A stretch of 64,000 bases of DNA from a bacterium (GCA_016124935.1 WGMS01000007.1:124001-188000); one strand, 5' to 3'; shown: positions 21,143-29,936, numbered from the stretch's first letter. The notes: generated from the sequence alone by a model not told the origin. Translations and numbers: made by a program.

Positions 21143-22093
21143 ATGGTAGATTCCAGTCCTAATGAAAAAGGTAAACCCAGGGATCTGAACCGCAGACGGT
21201 TCATAAAGTCCATGTTCGGGTTCGGTTCAGGCTCCATGATGGAAACAGGCGCCCAGGCAAGAGCGCCGATTAAACAGGACGAGAAGTTTTTCTGGGCTGA
21301 TTTAAATAACGGCAACATAGGCTTTCCGACAGGGCTCGATATTCCGGTTCAGAGACCGGGCTCTGTGATGAAGCTGGTTACCGCCGCCTGTGTTCTGGAG
21401 GAAGGCGCACTTAATCCAAACGAAAAAATCGAATGTACAGGTTTGGCCCAGTTTGGTTTCCAGAAGTACAAGTGTCCCAGAGCCCATGGTCTGCTTTCGG
21501 TGGAGGAGGCTCTGGCTCTCTCCTGTAATGTCTATTTCGCCAAGGTCTCTTCTCGCATCGGTTCATCCACTCTGCTTGGCTATGCCGAGAAGTTTCGGCT
21601 CGACAAGCCTGTATCCGGTCAATCTCCCGGTGAATTTCCGGATCCGGATAAAATCTCCGACAGTGTTACCGACTATGCCCTTGGCCTGGACAAGCATCTT
21701 CGACCCTCGGCTTTGCAACTGTTGCGCCTGGCGGCGCTGATCGCCTGCGATGGAGAGATACCCTATTTACGCTCGGCGGAGATGGCCGATATGAAAGGAG
21801 AAGCGATCAAGCTGGATCTAGCTCCCGAGACTTTCAAGCGTCTGAAAGCGGGGATGAGGCTTGCTGCGTCCAAAGGAGGCACGGCAGAAGCGATAGATCC
21901 GGCAAACAAGCTTCATCTAGCAGTCAAAACCGGAACCGTCGGACATGGCAACAAGTTCCAGTCCTGGATCATCGGCTTCTTTCCCTATGAAAGTCCGCGC
22001 CACGCCTTTTCGCTTTTTGCTCCGGTCGGCACCAGTCACGATAGCGCCGTGCCGCTGGCCAGCAAGAGGCTTCTGGCTGTTCAATGGCCTTGA
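21143..22093 (+). CDS. Penicillin-binding transpeptidase-domain protein, stand-alone
   Basis: A 316-residue protein. I choose the ATG at 21143 over the in-frame GTG at 21131 because AAAGGTGG then sits at proper spacing. The N-terminus has a Tat-like twin-arginine stretch (NRRRFIKSMFGFG). All three penicillin-interacting motifs are present in order: S74-V-M-K77 (PGSVMKL), S127-C-N129 (SCNVYF) and K262-T-G264 (VKTGT). No GT51 glycosyltransferase or PASTA domain is present and the transpeptidase domain is short. It should acylate beta-lactams and act as a DD-transpeptidase or DD-peptidase on peptidoglycan. The stop overlaps the SpoIID-like gene by 10 nt, linking synthesis or crosslink editing with glycan-strand cleavage. 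Confidence 0.85.
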   Translation: MVDSSPNEKGKPRDLNRRRFIKSMFGFGSGSMMETGAQARAPIKQDEKFFWADLNNGNIGFPTGLDIPVQRPGSVMKLVTAACVLEEGALNPNEKIECTGLAQFGFQKYKCPRAHGLLSVEEALALSCNVYFAKVSSRIGSSTLLGYAEKFRLDKPVSGQSPGEFPDPDKISDSVTDYALGLDKHLRPSALQLLRLAALIACDGEIPYLRSAEMADMKGEAIKLDLAPETFKRLKAGMRLAASKGGTAEAIDPANKLHLAVKTGTVGHGNKFQSWIIGFFPYESPRHAFSLFAPVGTSHDSAVPLASKRLLAVQWP

Positions 22094-23226
22094 TCCGCTT
22101 ATTTGCCTGGGTCTGTCTATTGATTATTCTATGGGCAGAGCCGGTTTATTCTATTCCCAGATATGTCAAGGTAAGGCTTTTCGAAGCCCGGGCCGGCGTG
22201 CCCAGGCTGCAACTGACCGGTGGAATCAAGATAATCGAGCCGGTATCTCGAGATATAGCTTTTACCGGAGCAGTTTACACCGTCGAAGCCGAAGGGGGGC
22301 GAGTGGCACTATATGCGGTGCGGAAAGGTGGAAGGTCCAGAACCCTTATCTTGCGTGGCTCTCGGATAGTGATGGAAGAGTCGGGTTCCCGGGGGATGCG
22401 CATAGTATTTTCGGGGCGGTCAGCCTGCAATTATCGCGGTATCATTGTGGTGCGCTCGGCGACGGCCGCGGGGCGACCCAGTCTTGATGTCTTGAATGAG
22501 GTTCCTGTCAGAGAGTTTGTCTACGGTATCGTCGCCAGTGAATTGCCTCGGGACTTTGCGGTGGAGTCCAAAAAGGCACTGGCGGTGCTTACTTTGACCA
22601 GGCTCGAGTTTTTGCCCGATCAAAGAGCGATTGGTGACTCGACCAAGTCGGAGCTCTATACCGGCTGTGGTCGGGTCAGGGAGAGCGACCGCGTCCTGGT
22701 CGACAGTGTATTTAAAGAAAGGCTCTATTACAAAGGGCGGCTGGTGCTTCCCTACTATCATTCTACTTGCGCCGGTTGTACTTCTGATGGAGACGACCTT
22801 TTTCGGCCCGACGGTGACGACCTCTCTTATTTGAAGGCGGTTAAGTGCGAACACTGCAAGGGGTCTCCTTTTTACCGAAACAAAGTCAGTGTGGTCGACA
22901 GAAGGAAAGTTACGGAGATCTTCGGCGGCGCACTGCCGGTAGTGCTGGCTCAGGATGGGGCAGGTCGTCCTAAGTCCATACAGGTAGGCAAGCAAGATCT
23001 GTCCTGTTATCAAACCTGGCTGAAGCTGGGACGGGGTCTTGGCTGGAGCCGGGTGCCGGGTACCCGGTTCGCTATAAAATCTACAAAAGACAAGATAGAG
23101 ATAGTCTCCTCCGGTGCAGGGCACGGAGTCGGTCTCTGCCAGTGGGGGGCAAACGGGCTCGCCGGGCTTGGAAAAAGCTATCGGGAGATATTAGAATATT
23201 ATTTCCCCGGTTCAAAGATAAAGTGA
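22084..23226 (+). CDS. SpoIID/LytB-domain protein (peptidoglycan lytic enzyme family)
   Basis: A 380-residue protein with a signal peptide (residues 1-23, ending PVYS). The SpoIID domain is well marked: VPVREFVYGIVASELPRDF with the catalytic-type Glu, KSELYTGCGR, YYHSTCAGCTSD, and near the C-terminus GAGHGVGLCQWGANGL. SpoIID family members are lytic transglycosylases on denuded glycan strands in sporulating Firmicutes; in cyanobacteria-like bacteria they are general cell-wall proteins. Nothing in this window suggests sporulation. Several cysteines (CAGC, CEHCKG) in the domain could bind a metal, as known for SpoIID. It overlaps the PBP gene and is followed 6 nt later by a TPR gene. Confidence 0.88.
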   Translation: MALIRLFAWVCLLIILWAEPVYSIPRYVKVRLFEARAGVPRLQLTGGIKIIEPVSRDIAFTGAVYTVEAEGGRVALYAVRKGGRSRTLILRGSRIVMEESGSRGMRIVFSGRSACNYRGIIVVRSATAAGRPSLDVLNEVPVREFVYGIVASELPRDFAVESKKALAVLTLTRLEFLPDQRAIGDSTKSELYTGCGRVRESDRVLVDSVFKERLYYKGRLVLPYYHSTCAGCTSDGDDLFRPDGDDLSYLKAVKCEHCKGSPFYRNKVSVVDRRKVTEIFGGALPVVLAQDGAGRPKSIQVGKQDLSCYQTWLKLGRGLGWSRVPGTRFAIKSTKDKIEIVSSGAGHGVGLCQWGANGLAGLGKSYREILEYYFPGSKIK

Positions 23227-23232
23227 GGAATC

Positions 23233-24225
23233 ATGGTCCTACCCGAATCGCCGCCCGCCGGATTGAGTCCCAGATCCTATTGCAAATTGGCTCTTCAATA
23301 TCATCTCATGGGCAATGTCCGGCAGTGCATCAAAGCAGGCAGGCTTGCCCTGGCGGGTGATAAAGATGACTTCGACGGCACGCCTCTGGAGAACATCAGT
23401 GAAGCCGATCTGGGCTTGCTGCGCAAACTTCTGGATAGCCTCGACGAAGGGGTCTCTTTTTCGGCGGAGTTCATGGGCGGCACCCGACGAATTCTTCGTG
23501 ACCTGGGCTTTCGAATTCAAGAGACCAATGAGAGAGCCGATCAGTTGTTGGCTCCTCATCAATTTTTCCGAATCTTGAAATTCGGCATGGAGGAGTCGGC
23601 CAGGATTCTGGGAGAGAAAGCCGGTGCCAGCTTATCTACCCTGGTGCACTCGGTGATAGTGGCTACCCATCCCTCCAGGGAGGTACCCCAGGGTTTGAAA
23701 GCCGTCGACTATCTCGGGTTGGGCAAGCGATACCTGGCGCTTTTCTGGCCGGAGCAGGCGAGGGATGCTCTCGCGCAGGTGCTCGAGCTGGTTTCCAGCG
23801 GTCCGGAGAGGGAGGCGGCAGAGAAGCTATTGCTTACCAAAGTCCCTTTGCATCCCGTTCCATATCTTGCCGTCAAACGTTTTATAGATGCCCGGCGTCT
23901 CAGCAGCCTGGGCCGGGGAAAAGAAGCCCGGGAGGCTTTCCGCCTGCTGGTCGAGGATTATCCCGAATTCGAATGGGCTCTCGAGCAGTACGCGATCCAG
24001 CGGATTCAGGATGGAGAGGTCGAAGAGGCTCTCGATTTGCTTGAAAGAATAGTATCGAGCAACCCTGACTATGTTTCGGCTTATCTGCATAAGGCCAGGG
24101 CCCATGCCATAAAAGGAGAGGTCTTTGAGAGCCAGACCGCGCTTGACCGGGCTACTCGTCTTGATCCGGCATGGGAAGAGATAGCGATTCTGCGTCAGAC
24201 CGTGGCGATGATGGCTCGGCTTTAG
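23233..24225 (+). CDS. TPR-like helical repeat protein
   Basis: A 330-residue protein without an evident signal peptide, so probably cytoplasmic. The C-terminal half contains recognisable TPR units (LGRGKEAREAFRLLVEDYPE, GEVEEALDLLERIVSSNPD, GEVFESQTALDRATRLDP). The N-terminal half is helical but not clearly repetitive. The AGGA site lies 5 nt before the ATG and the gap to the SpoIID-like stop is only 6 nt, so it belongs to the PBP-SpoIID operon. Partner unknown. Confidence 0.7.
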   Translation: MVLPESPPAGLSPRSYCKLALQYHLMGNVRQCIKAGRLALAGDKDDFDGTPLENISEADLGLLRKLLDSLDEGVSFSAEFMGGTRRILRDLGFRIQETNERADQLLAPHQFFRILKFGMEESARILGEKAGASLSTLVHSVIVATHPSREVPQGLKAVDYLGLGKRYLALFWPEQARDALAQVLELVSSGPEREAAEKLLLTKVPLHPVPYLAVKRFIDARRLSSLGRGKEAREAFRLLVEDYPEFEWALEQYAIQRIQDGEVEEALDLLERIVSSNPDYVSAYLHKARAHAIKGEVFESQTALDRATRLDPAWEEIAILRQTVAMMARL

Positions 24226-24309
24226 GTGTAATAGGTGGTGGTTCCCCCATGGCGTTGCCCGGGCGCCACTGTTAATATTGCCTTGATTCCGCCCCCTGGA
24301 GCCAGGTAA

Positions 24310-24555
24310 ATGCCATTAGTCAATCTTCTCAAAGTCGGCTTGGTAGATGAATTCGAGGCAGAGTTCAAGCGAGCCGCAACGGCATCCGGGGTGGAAGATC
24401 TGGTACGCAGCCTCAATCTCGAACTGGAGCGAGTCGGTCTGGCGATGCGGGTCAGTCAGGCTTTTTCTCGGGATGGTTGTTATGTCACGGTTATAGGGCA
24501 GTCGCGGTTTTTCGACGAAGGCTACATGATGCGCAGGCTCAAATTTCCGGTCTGA
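24310..24555 (+). CDS. Small protein of unknown function (81 aa)
   Basis: An 81-residue protein preceded by GGAGCCAGG, a good ribosome-binding site. It is predicted helical in the first half (VDEFEAEFKRAATASGVEDL) and strand-rich later (GLAMRVSQAFSRDGCYVTVI). No signal peptide or membrane segment is seen. It lies between the TPR gene and the aminotransferase on the same strand, about 57 nt upstream of the latter. I do not recognise it. Confidence 0.5.
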   Translation: MPLVNLLKVGLVDEFEAEFKRAATASGVEDLVRSLNLELERVGLAMRVSQAFSRDGCYVTVIGQSRFFDEGYMMRRLKFPV

Positions 24556-24612
24556 AATTGTGTTGTAAGGAGTGTATGATCGACATCTTTCCCGTTCGAG
24601 AGATGGAAGAGC

Positions 24613-25791
24613 ATGCAGCCAGAATTAGTCAAAACAGCTTCGGAAAAAGCGAAACAGTTTAAAGAGTCGGTTATTCGCGAGATGTCGCGTCTGGCCGCCG
24701 AGCATAAAGCCGTCAATCTGGCCCAGGGTCTGCCGGACTTTCCCTGTCCCGATCAATTGAAAACGGCTGCGATAGACGCTCTCAATGACGATATCAATCA
24801 ATATGCCATAACCTGGGGCGACAAGGCTCTGAGGGAGGCTATTTCGGCCAAATCGAAAACTTATCTCGGCATAGACGTAGATGGAGAAAAGGAGATCACC
24901 GTCACTTGTGGTGCCACCGAAGCGATGATCGCCGTGATGCTCGCTTTAGTAGATCCGGGCGAAGAGGTGATTGTTTTTGAGCCTTTCTATGAAAATTATG
25001 GTCCCGACGCCATTCTCTCCGGTGCTTCACCCCGTTATGTCAAATTGAGGGCACCAGACTGGAACTTCGATGAAGCGGAGCTTGCCGCGGCTTTTTCCGA
25101 TAAGACCCGGGCGATTATCGTCAATACACCCCATAACCCCACCGGCAAAGTATTCTCTAAAGAGGAGTTGACCGCAATCGCCAACCTCTGCAAGAAGTGG
25201 GGAGTGGTGGCGATAACCGACGAAATCTATGAGCATATTCTCTATGATGACGCTTCTCATGTGGCTCTTGCTTCAATAGACGGTATGCAGGATCTCACAA
25301 TCACCATCAACAGTCTTTCCAAAACCTACAGTGTCACCGGCTGGCGAGTGGGCTGGGCCATAGCTTGTCCGGAGCTGACTCTGCCCATTCGCAAAGTGCA
25401 TGATTTTCTCACCGTCGGAGCGCCGGCCCCCTTGCAGAGAGCCGGTGCCCATGCGGTTAGTCTTTCTAAGCTTTTTTATGAAGAGCTGGCGGCCGAATAC
25501 AAGCATAGAAGGGAGATCATGCTCTCGATGCTGGAGGAGACCGGCTTCGACTATTTCAAGCCGAAGGGGGCCTATTACATTTTCTCTGATATAAGCAAAT
25601 TCGGTTTTGAAGATGATCTTGCCATGACCAGGCATCTGGTCAAGGAAGTAGGAGTGGCGGTGGTGCCCGGCTCCAGTTTCTTTGCCGACAAAGAAGAAGG
25701 TAGAAAGTATATTCGCTTCTGTTTCAGCCGCAGGGATGAGACCCTGGCCGCTGCCCGGCAGAGACTGCTGAAAGCGGAACTAAAAGCCTGA
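24613..25791 (+). CDS. PLP-dependent aminotransferase, class I/II
   Basis: A 392-residue fold-type I aminotransferase. The N-terminus has the substrate-loop sequence VNLAQGLPDFPCPDQLK. NTPHNPTGKVFS holds the conserved Asn. ITDEIYEH carries the pyridine-N-binding Asp. NSLSKTYSVTGWRVGW holds the Schiff-base Lys237, and KYIRFCFSR near the end has the carboxylate-binding Arg. The sequence is closest to the kynurenine/methionine aminotransferase and DapC-like (N-succinyldiaminopimelate) branch. Specificity within that group cannot be read by eye. It is probably last in its transcription unit, as the next gene is convergent 6 nt away. Confidence 0.88.
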   Translation: MQPELVKTASEKAKQFKESVIREMSRLAAEHKAVNLAQGLPDFPCPDQLKTAAIDALNDDINQYAITWGDKALREAISAKSKTYLGIDVDGEKEITVTCGATEAMIAVMLALVDPGEEVIVFEPFYENYGPDAILSGASPRYVKLRAPDWNFDEAELAAAFSDKTRAIIVNTPHNPTGKVFSKEELTAIANLCKKWGVVAITDEIYEHILYDDASHVALASIDGMQDLTITINSLSKTYSVTGWRVGWAIACPELTLPIRKVHDFLTVGAPAPLQRAGAHAVSLSKLFYEELAAEYKHRREIMLSMLEETGFDYFKPKGAYYIFSDISKFGFEDDLAMTRHLVKEVGVAVVPGSSFFADKEEGRKYIRFCFSRRDETLAAARQRLLKAELKA

Positions 25792-25797
25792 CTATTG

Positions 25798-26151
25798 CTA
25801 AACCAGCTCGAACAAGGAGAGCAGAGAGAGCAGAACCAGAACCCCGGTTGTCGATGTGATTAGAAGCATCAATCCGGCAGGCATGAACTTCTTGGATTTT
25901 GCCATGCGTACCGCGAAGAGCGCTTCTAGAATGACCATGAGCACAAAAGCGGCTGCCATTCCAAGTTTCATATCGACAAAGGTAAGACCGAAGGCAGAGG
26001 CGGTCAGCACTCCGCTGGCTACGCCGGCGATTAGAGAAGGCATGCTCTGCGCTTTCAAATAGCCTATCAAGCCGCCTATGGCTACCAGCACCGCCGTGGC
26101 CAGAATGATGTACCTTGTTATCGGGACGATATTGCTGAGGATTTCGCTCAT
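25798..26151 (-). CDS. TMEM14 family (UPF0136) membrane protein
   Basis: A 117-residue protein with four hydrophobic segments. The family pattern is visible: IGGLIGYLKAQSMPSLIAGV in the first pair, and KKFMPAGLMLLITS before the last helix. Related eukaryotic TMEM14 proteins are linked to porphyrin or fatty-acid movement, but the bacterial and cyanobacterial ones are not defined. It follows the phosphatase-like gene by 15 nt with an AGAAGGTG site, so the two are co-transcribed. Confidence 0.8.
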   Translation of the reverse strand: MSEILSNIVPITRYIILATAVLVAIGGLIGYLKAQSMPSLIAGVASGVLTASAFGLTFVDMKLGMAAAFVLMVILEALFAVRMAKSKKFMPAGLMLLITSTTGVLVLLSLLSLFELV

Positions 26152-26166
26152 CGATTCACCTTCTCT

Positions 26167-27606
26167 TTATTTAGTGATTCTGATTCTGTCTATCTCTTCT
26201 CCGTCGCAGTCAATCTGGCGGAGTTCGATGTTATCATCCTCCACCTTGCAAAAGGTGAAAGAGTGTTTCTGGTTCAAGAATTTGAAATTGAACAGGGTTT
26301 CTGAGGCTGGCAGAATACCTTTTCTATAAAGCGATGCGCCGCCGGCGCCGGATACTATATACAGCACTCCTCTGGGGCGGGTGACCCTGGCGCCGTCAAA
26401 GTCACGGTCGAGAATGAAGTCACCGGATATGGTGCCATCTGCGCTGGTGTTCGCTGGCTCTTTGGGAGTGAATTTCAGTGGATAGCTTCTTTGATAAGTA
26501 TGGGCGTGACCGGAGAAGACGATGTCCACGCCACACTGCTCGAAGATTTGCGATAGCAGTCTCATGCGCTGTTCGACCCAGTGGTTGTTGTCGATGCTGA
26601 AGCCGGGCTGATGGCAGAGCACGAATTTCCAGGCTGCTTTTGCAGTACGCAGATCCTTTTCCACCCAGTCTCTCATTTTTTGATCTGTCCAGTCCATATA
26701 TGGATTGGCGTCTATCACCAGCCAGTGAGAGTTGCCGAAGTCGAAAGAATAGTTTGCCATGCGGGGAAAGCGCTCACCCACCGCTTTGACAAAATTGAGC
26801 TGAGCTCTGGCATCGCCCCGGATGATCGTGGTGTTTCTTTCGTTGACCCTGCGTTTCGGTCCGTTCAAGGGTTGAGACCAGAAGCGATAATAGCCCAGAG
26901 CATCGGGGTAACTGGTGAAATCGACTCCGGTCCACTGGTTGGTGAGGGCGATGTCGTGGTTGCCGATGGCGGTGGCGGTGATGGTTTCGGAAAGAAGTGG
27001 AGCGCCACGGTTGGCTGCCGCAATTTCGGAGTTCAAAAAAGGAAAGAAACGCAGTAGATAGTCTTCTACCTTGCCTCTGTTATAAGCGATGTCGCCGGGG
27101 ATGAGATAGAGATCCGGTTTCAGTTTGTGGATCTGGAAGGTATTGCCTTTCTGCCCGAATGAGCCGGCACCGACATCGCCGGCCAGGGCGAAGGTATAGC
27201 TCTGTTCTTTCGATTTTCTGGAAGTGACGACTTTCTGGAAGAGGGTCTTCTTTGCGAAATCAATCCTGTATTCGACTTCGCGACCGGGAGCGCTGCTCTC
27301 TATCGAGCCGGAGTAGCGATAATAAGGCTTGATCTGGGAGGTGGGCTGCAATGTTATGCTAAGATCCTCCGACCGCTTCCAGGGGCTTTTCGCAGTAGAA
27401 TCGGCTTCCCTGAAAAAGAGCTTGAAACCACTCTTCTTCTGGCTGAACCAGAGAATTTCCAACTTATTAGTATGGGCTGGATTGTTGCCCAGTTGCACAT
27501 AGGGTTTGACCAGAAAAAGGCTGGTATTAGTCTGGGCTCTTGTGGATAGAGCCGGAGCTAATGCGATTAGGACTGCTGCTAGGAGGCAGATACAGAATCT
27601 TGACAT
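26167..27606 (-). CDS. Secreted purple-acid-phosphatase-like metallophosphoesterase
   Basis: A 479-residue protein with a signal peptide (residues 1-24). Residues about 30-125 form a beta-rich N-terminal region like the fibronectin-type domain of purple acid phosphatases. The dimetal catalytic blocks follow: LAGDVGAG, IPGDIAYNRGKVEDY (the GDxxY tyrosine block), AIGNHD, VLCHQP and FSGHAHTYQRSYP. It should hydrolyse phosphomonoesters outside the cytoplasm, probably with an Fe/Zn or Fe/Mn centre. It is co-transcribed with the TMEM14-like gene. A role in phosphate scavenging is inference; no Pho box is evident in the short space upstream, which is occupied by tRNA-Phe. Confidence 0.85.
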   Translation of the reverse strand: MSRFCICLLAAVLIALAPALSTRAQTNTSLFLVKPYVQLGNNPAHTNKLEILWFSQKKSGFKLFFREADSTAKSPWKRSEDLSITLQPTSQIKPYYRYSGSIESSAPGREVEYRIDFAKKTLFQKVVTSRKSKEQSYTFALAGDVGAGSFGQKGNTFQIHKLKPDLYLIPGDIAYNRGKVEDYLLRFFPFLNSEIAAANRGAPLLSETITATAIGNHDIALTNQWTGVDFTSYPDALGYYRFWSQPLNGPKRRVNERNTTIIRGDARAQLNFVKAVGERFPRMANYSFDFGNSHWLVIDANPYMDWTDQKMRDWVEKDLRTAKAAWKFVLCHQPGFSIDNNHWVEQRMRLLSQIFEQCGVDIVFSGHAHTYQRSYPLKFTPKEPANTSADGTISGDFILDRDFDGARVTRPRGVLYIVSGAGGASLYRKGILPASETLFNFKFLNQKHSFTFCKVEDDNIELRQIDCDGEEIDRIRITK

Positions 27607-27626
27607 TGGATATTAAAAAGAAGAAT

Positions 27627-27699
<73 letters not shown>

Positions 27700-27848
27700 A
27701 AGTCCATGGCGTTGAAAGTTCAAACTGAAAAATTCAACGTATGACTAATACTCTAAAAGCCAACGGCAAATCAATATACCATAAAGAGAATGGGAAAGAC
27801 CTCTCCTTGAGAGCTTATTCTTTATCCACTGTAACTTCTCGTCGAGGC

Positions 27849-28535
27849 TCAGTAATAGCTGCTCGGCGCAGAGGCCTGCTCATAAGTTTTGCTGTGCACG
27901 CCGGCGATTCTGAAACCTTCGGATTCTTTGACCACCAGGTAGTCGGTCAGAAGATGTTCGGTATTAGGATATGCTTCTCCGGCTCTTTGCATTACCAGGG
28001 AGCCTTTGACATGGACCACTACCGAGCCGTCCGGATTGAGCGCTGTGGCGCTGACCGAGACCGGGTGAAAGGCGGCGACGATATTGCCGCTTGTGATTCC
28101 GTTCTTGATGTCGCTGTTCCAGAAGGAGTGCTTGAAAATCTCAGCCGCTTCCGGGGTCATCCATTCCATCGCTTTCTGGCGATTTCCCTCGGCGGTCTGA
28201 AGCTGGAAGTCCATCGCTCCGCCTATCCACCATTTGACGAACTCTTCGGCATCGGCGGGTTTGAGTCCGCCGGGTACAGCGGCTTTTTCCTGGTTATCTC
28301 CGGCTTTCGAAGCTTTCTGTGAGTTATTATCGGAGGCTTTGAGCGGCTCCTGGGCAAACTGACCATGGACCTGGCTTTCTGCCTCTTTGTTGTGGTTTTT
28401 CCCCGATAACGGCGGCTCTTTGGTCGACTGCGTTCCTGTCATGAAAATTGCAAGAAAGCCGATTAGAACTAAGGCCATCAGGATCTTGTCCCTGAATATC
28501 CGTTGAATAATTGCTCTTACAATATCACTGATCAT
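27849..28535 (-). CDS. Membrane-anchored protein with NTF2-like C-terminal domain, unknown function
   Basis: A 228-residue protein. A short basic N-terminus precedes one membrane helix (ILMALVLIGFLAIFM). A polar, disordered linker (residues about 40-90) leads to a ~130-residue globular domain (AEEFVKWWIGGAMDFQLQTA, MEWMTPEAAEIFKHSFW, VHVKGSLVMQRAG). The layout of one TM helix plus an NTF2-like alpha/beta cone recalls VirB8/TrbF-type or DUF4878 proteins, but I cannot assign a family. It diverges from the small RHH-like gene at 28783, and a 22-bp palindrome lies 55 nt upstream of its start. Confidence 0.6.
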   Translation of the reverse strand: MISDIVRAIIQRIFRDKILMALVLIGFLAIFMTGTQSTKEPPLSGKNHNKEAESQVHGQFAQEPLKASDNNSQKASKAGDNQEKAAVPGGLKPADAEEFVKWWIGGAMDFQLQTAEGNRQKAMEWMTPEAAEIFKHSFWNSDIKNGITSGNIVAAFHPVSVSATALNPDGSVVVHVKGSLVMQRAGEAYPNTEHLLTDYLVVKESEGFRIAGVHSKTYEQASAPSSYY

Positions 28536-28589
28536 GGTCGTCGGTCAGCCTCTCCTTTGCACATAGTCTAGTGGCAAATCGGCGAGATG

Positions 28590-28611
28590 AGAATGGGAAT
28601 ATTCCCATTCT
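28590..28611. promoter_or_regulatory. Perfect 22-bp palindrome, candidate operator
   Basis: The half-site AGAATGGGAAT is followed directly by its exact reverse complement, with no spacer and no mismatch over 22 bp. It lies 55 nt upstream of the minus-strand gene at 28535 and about 170 nt upstream of the plus-strand gene at 28783. No T-tract follows on either strand, and a loopless palindrome is poor as a terminator, so an operator for a dimeric regulator is the better reading. The RHH-like product of the plus-strand gene is a natural candidate to bind it. Confidence 0.6.
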
Positions 28612-28782
28612 TGCCAGATTGAGAGAATAAGTGGTGTTACGGGCGGTGTTTGTTCTTCTCCACCGCTTCAGGGTTCTCAATCGCCGGTTGCAAAGCGGAT
28701 TTGAGTCCGAAGAATTTAATAAAAGCCTGTACAATGTTGAAGGCTGGTAGGCCGGACCTCAGTAACCGTCACTGTAGAAAAG

Positions 28783-29124
28783 GTGAAATTTAGAGCTTTG
28801 AGCGATCTAGACAAGACAACGCATTCGGAAGAAGAAAGCGACCTCGAAGAGTCAGTCTATACAGTTTCGTCCGCGATGCCGACCAAATATGTGGCTTATA
28901 CCGTAAAGCTGCCTGCGCACCAGCTCTCCGCCCTGCAGTCTATCTGGTTGGAACTCAAGAAGCTTTATGGCTCTCATTCGCCAGACAAGAGCGGCATGAT
29001 CGAAGCAGCCATCAGTGCCTGGTTAAAGCGCTGGGATGGACCGGAGCAAGAGAAGCTTCTGCAAGAGTTGCTCGAAATTCGCGAGAATACCCGTAAACGG
29101 CAGTATCGCAAGAAGCGCGACTAA
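28783..29124 (+). CDS. Small ribbon-helix-helix-like protein
   Basis: A 113-residue protein with a GTG start preceded by AGAAAAG. The first ~30 residues are acidic and probably disordered. Residues about 36-85 fit a ribbon-helix-helix layout: a strand YVAYTVKLPAHQL, helix A SALQSIWLELKKLYG, a turn SPDKSG and helix B MIEAAISAWLKRW. The C-terminus is highly basic (RENTRKRQYRKKRD). RHH proteins bind inverted-repeat operators as dimers and often regulate their own promoter. The assignment rests on pattern only. It converges with the DedA gene, overlapping it by 4 nt at the stops. Confidence 0.55.
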   Translation: MKFRALSDLDKTTHSEEESDLEESVYTVSSAMPTKYVAYTVKLPAHQLSALQSIWLELKKLYGSHSPDKSGMIEAAISAWLKRWDGPEQEKLLQELLEIRENTRKRQYRKKRD

Positions 29125-29798
29125 GCCTGAATTTCTGTTTTCTTGTCGGCCTCGGCTTGTTCTTCTGCTTCGGACTTGCCCTCGTCTGCCTCAGGCTTGA
29201 GATGGTGATAGAGATAGAATCCGAACCCGGCTACGCAGAACGCCACGATAGCGATGTCGAATGTGTGCCAGTAATGCTTGAACACTTCCATGTTCTCGCC
29301 GAATTTGATTCCTACCCAGGTGAGGAAATAGCACCAGACCAGGGATCCTACGAAGGTGAAAATGATGAACATCAAAAAGTGGGCTTTCAGAACGCCCGCC
29401 GGAAAAGAGATAAAAGTCCGGACCACAGGCAGCATTCTACAGACAAAAAAGGTCATATCGCCATACTTGTCTACCCAGCGGTCGGCGCGCTCCAGGTCTT
29501 TGGTTTTGAGCAGGAACCAGCGTCCATATTTAGCCAGAAAAGGACGTCCGCCCCAGAGACCGAGGAAATACGAAGGAATCGAGCCCACCACACAGCCGAC
29601 GGCACCGGCCAGGGATGCCAGGTGAAAGTCCATCTTGCCCTGCTGAACCAGAATACCGGCTGTGGGCATAATCGCTTCGGAGGGCAGGGGAATGTTTGCC
29701 GATTCTATCGCCATCATCAAAATGATGCCGAGATACCCCCAGGACTCCACCCCCTGGGCAATCCATTCTAGAATCGGGTCTATAATTTGGTGGAGCAC
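29121..29798 (-). CDS. DedA family membrane protein
   Basis: A 225-residue polytopic protein. DedA/VTT features are clear: ESANIPLPSEAIMPTAG with the conserved acidic and Pro residues, YFLGLWGGRPFLAKYGRW, the re-entrant-loop arginine segment CRMLPVVRTFISFPAG, and GSLVWCYFLTWVG. Members include undecaprenyl-phosphate and phosphatidylethanolamine flippases/scramblases and affect envelope stability. The C-terminus is an acidic Glu/Lys-rich tail. It diverges from selB. Confidence 0.9.
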   Translation of the reverse strand: MLHQIIDPILEWIAQGVESWGYLGIILMMAIESANIPLPSEAIMPTAGILVQQGKMDFHLASLAGAVGCVVGSIPSYFLGLWGGRPFLAKYGRWFLLKTKDLERADRWVDKYGDMTFFVCRMLPVVRTFISFPAGVLKAHFLMFIIFTFVGSLVWCYFLTWVGIKFGENMEVFKHYWHTFDIAIVAFCVAGFGFYLYHHLKPEADEGKSEAEEQAEADKKTEIQA

Positions 29799-29936
29799 GG
29801 CACAAACCTCATATAATTGATCGGTCTTATCAGACCATAGCGATTCTACAACCCAGAAGACCGCTCTCTCTTTAGGATTCTCTTAGATGTTAAGCGGCCT
29901 GGCTCAGAGGCTTTAGACTGGAAGATAGAGGAATGA

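Noticed and set aside
22084..23226. Sporulation locus, because of the SpoIID-like protein
   Set aside because: No other sporulation genes are present; SpoIID-domain proteins also occur in non-sporulating bacteria.
29800..29936. tRNA-Sec gene next to selB
   Set aside because: I looked for a long acceptor/extra arm with a TCA anticodon near selB and saw none; the only tRNA in the window is tRNA-Phe.
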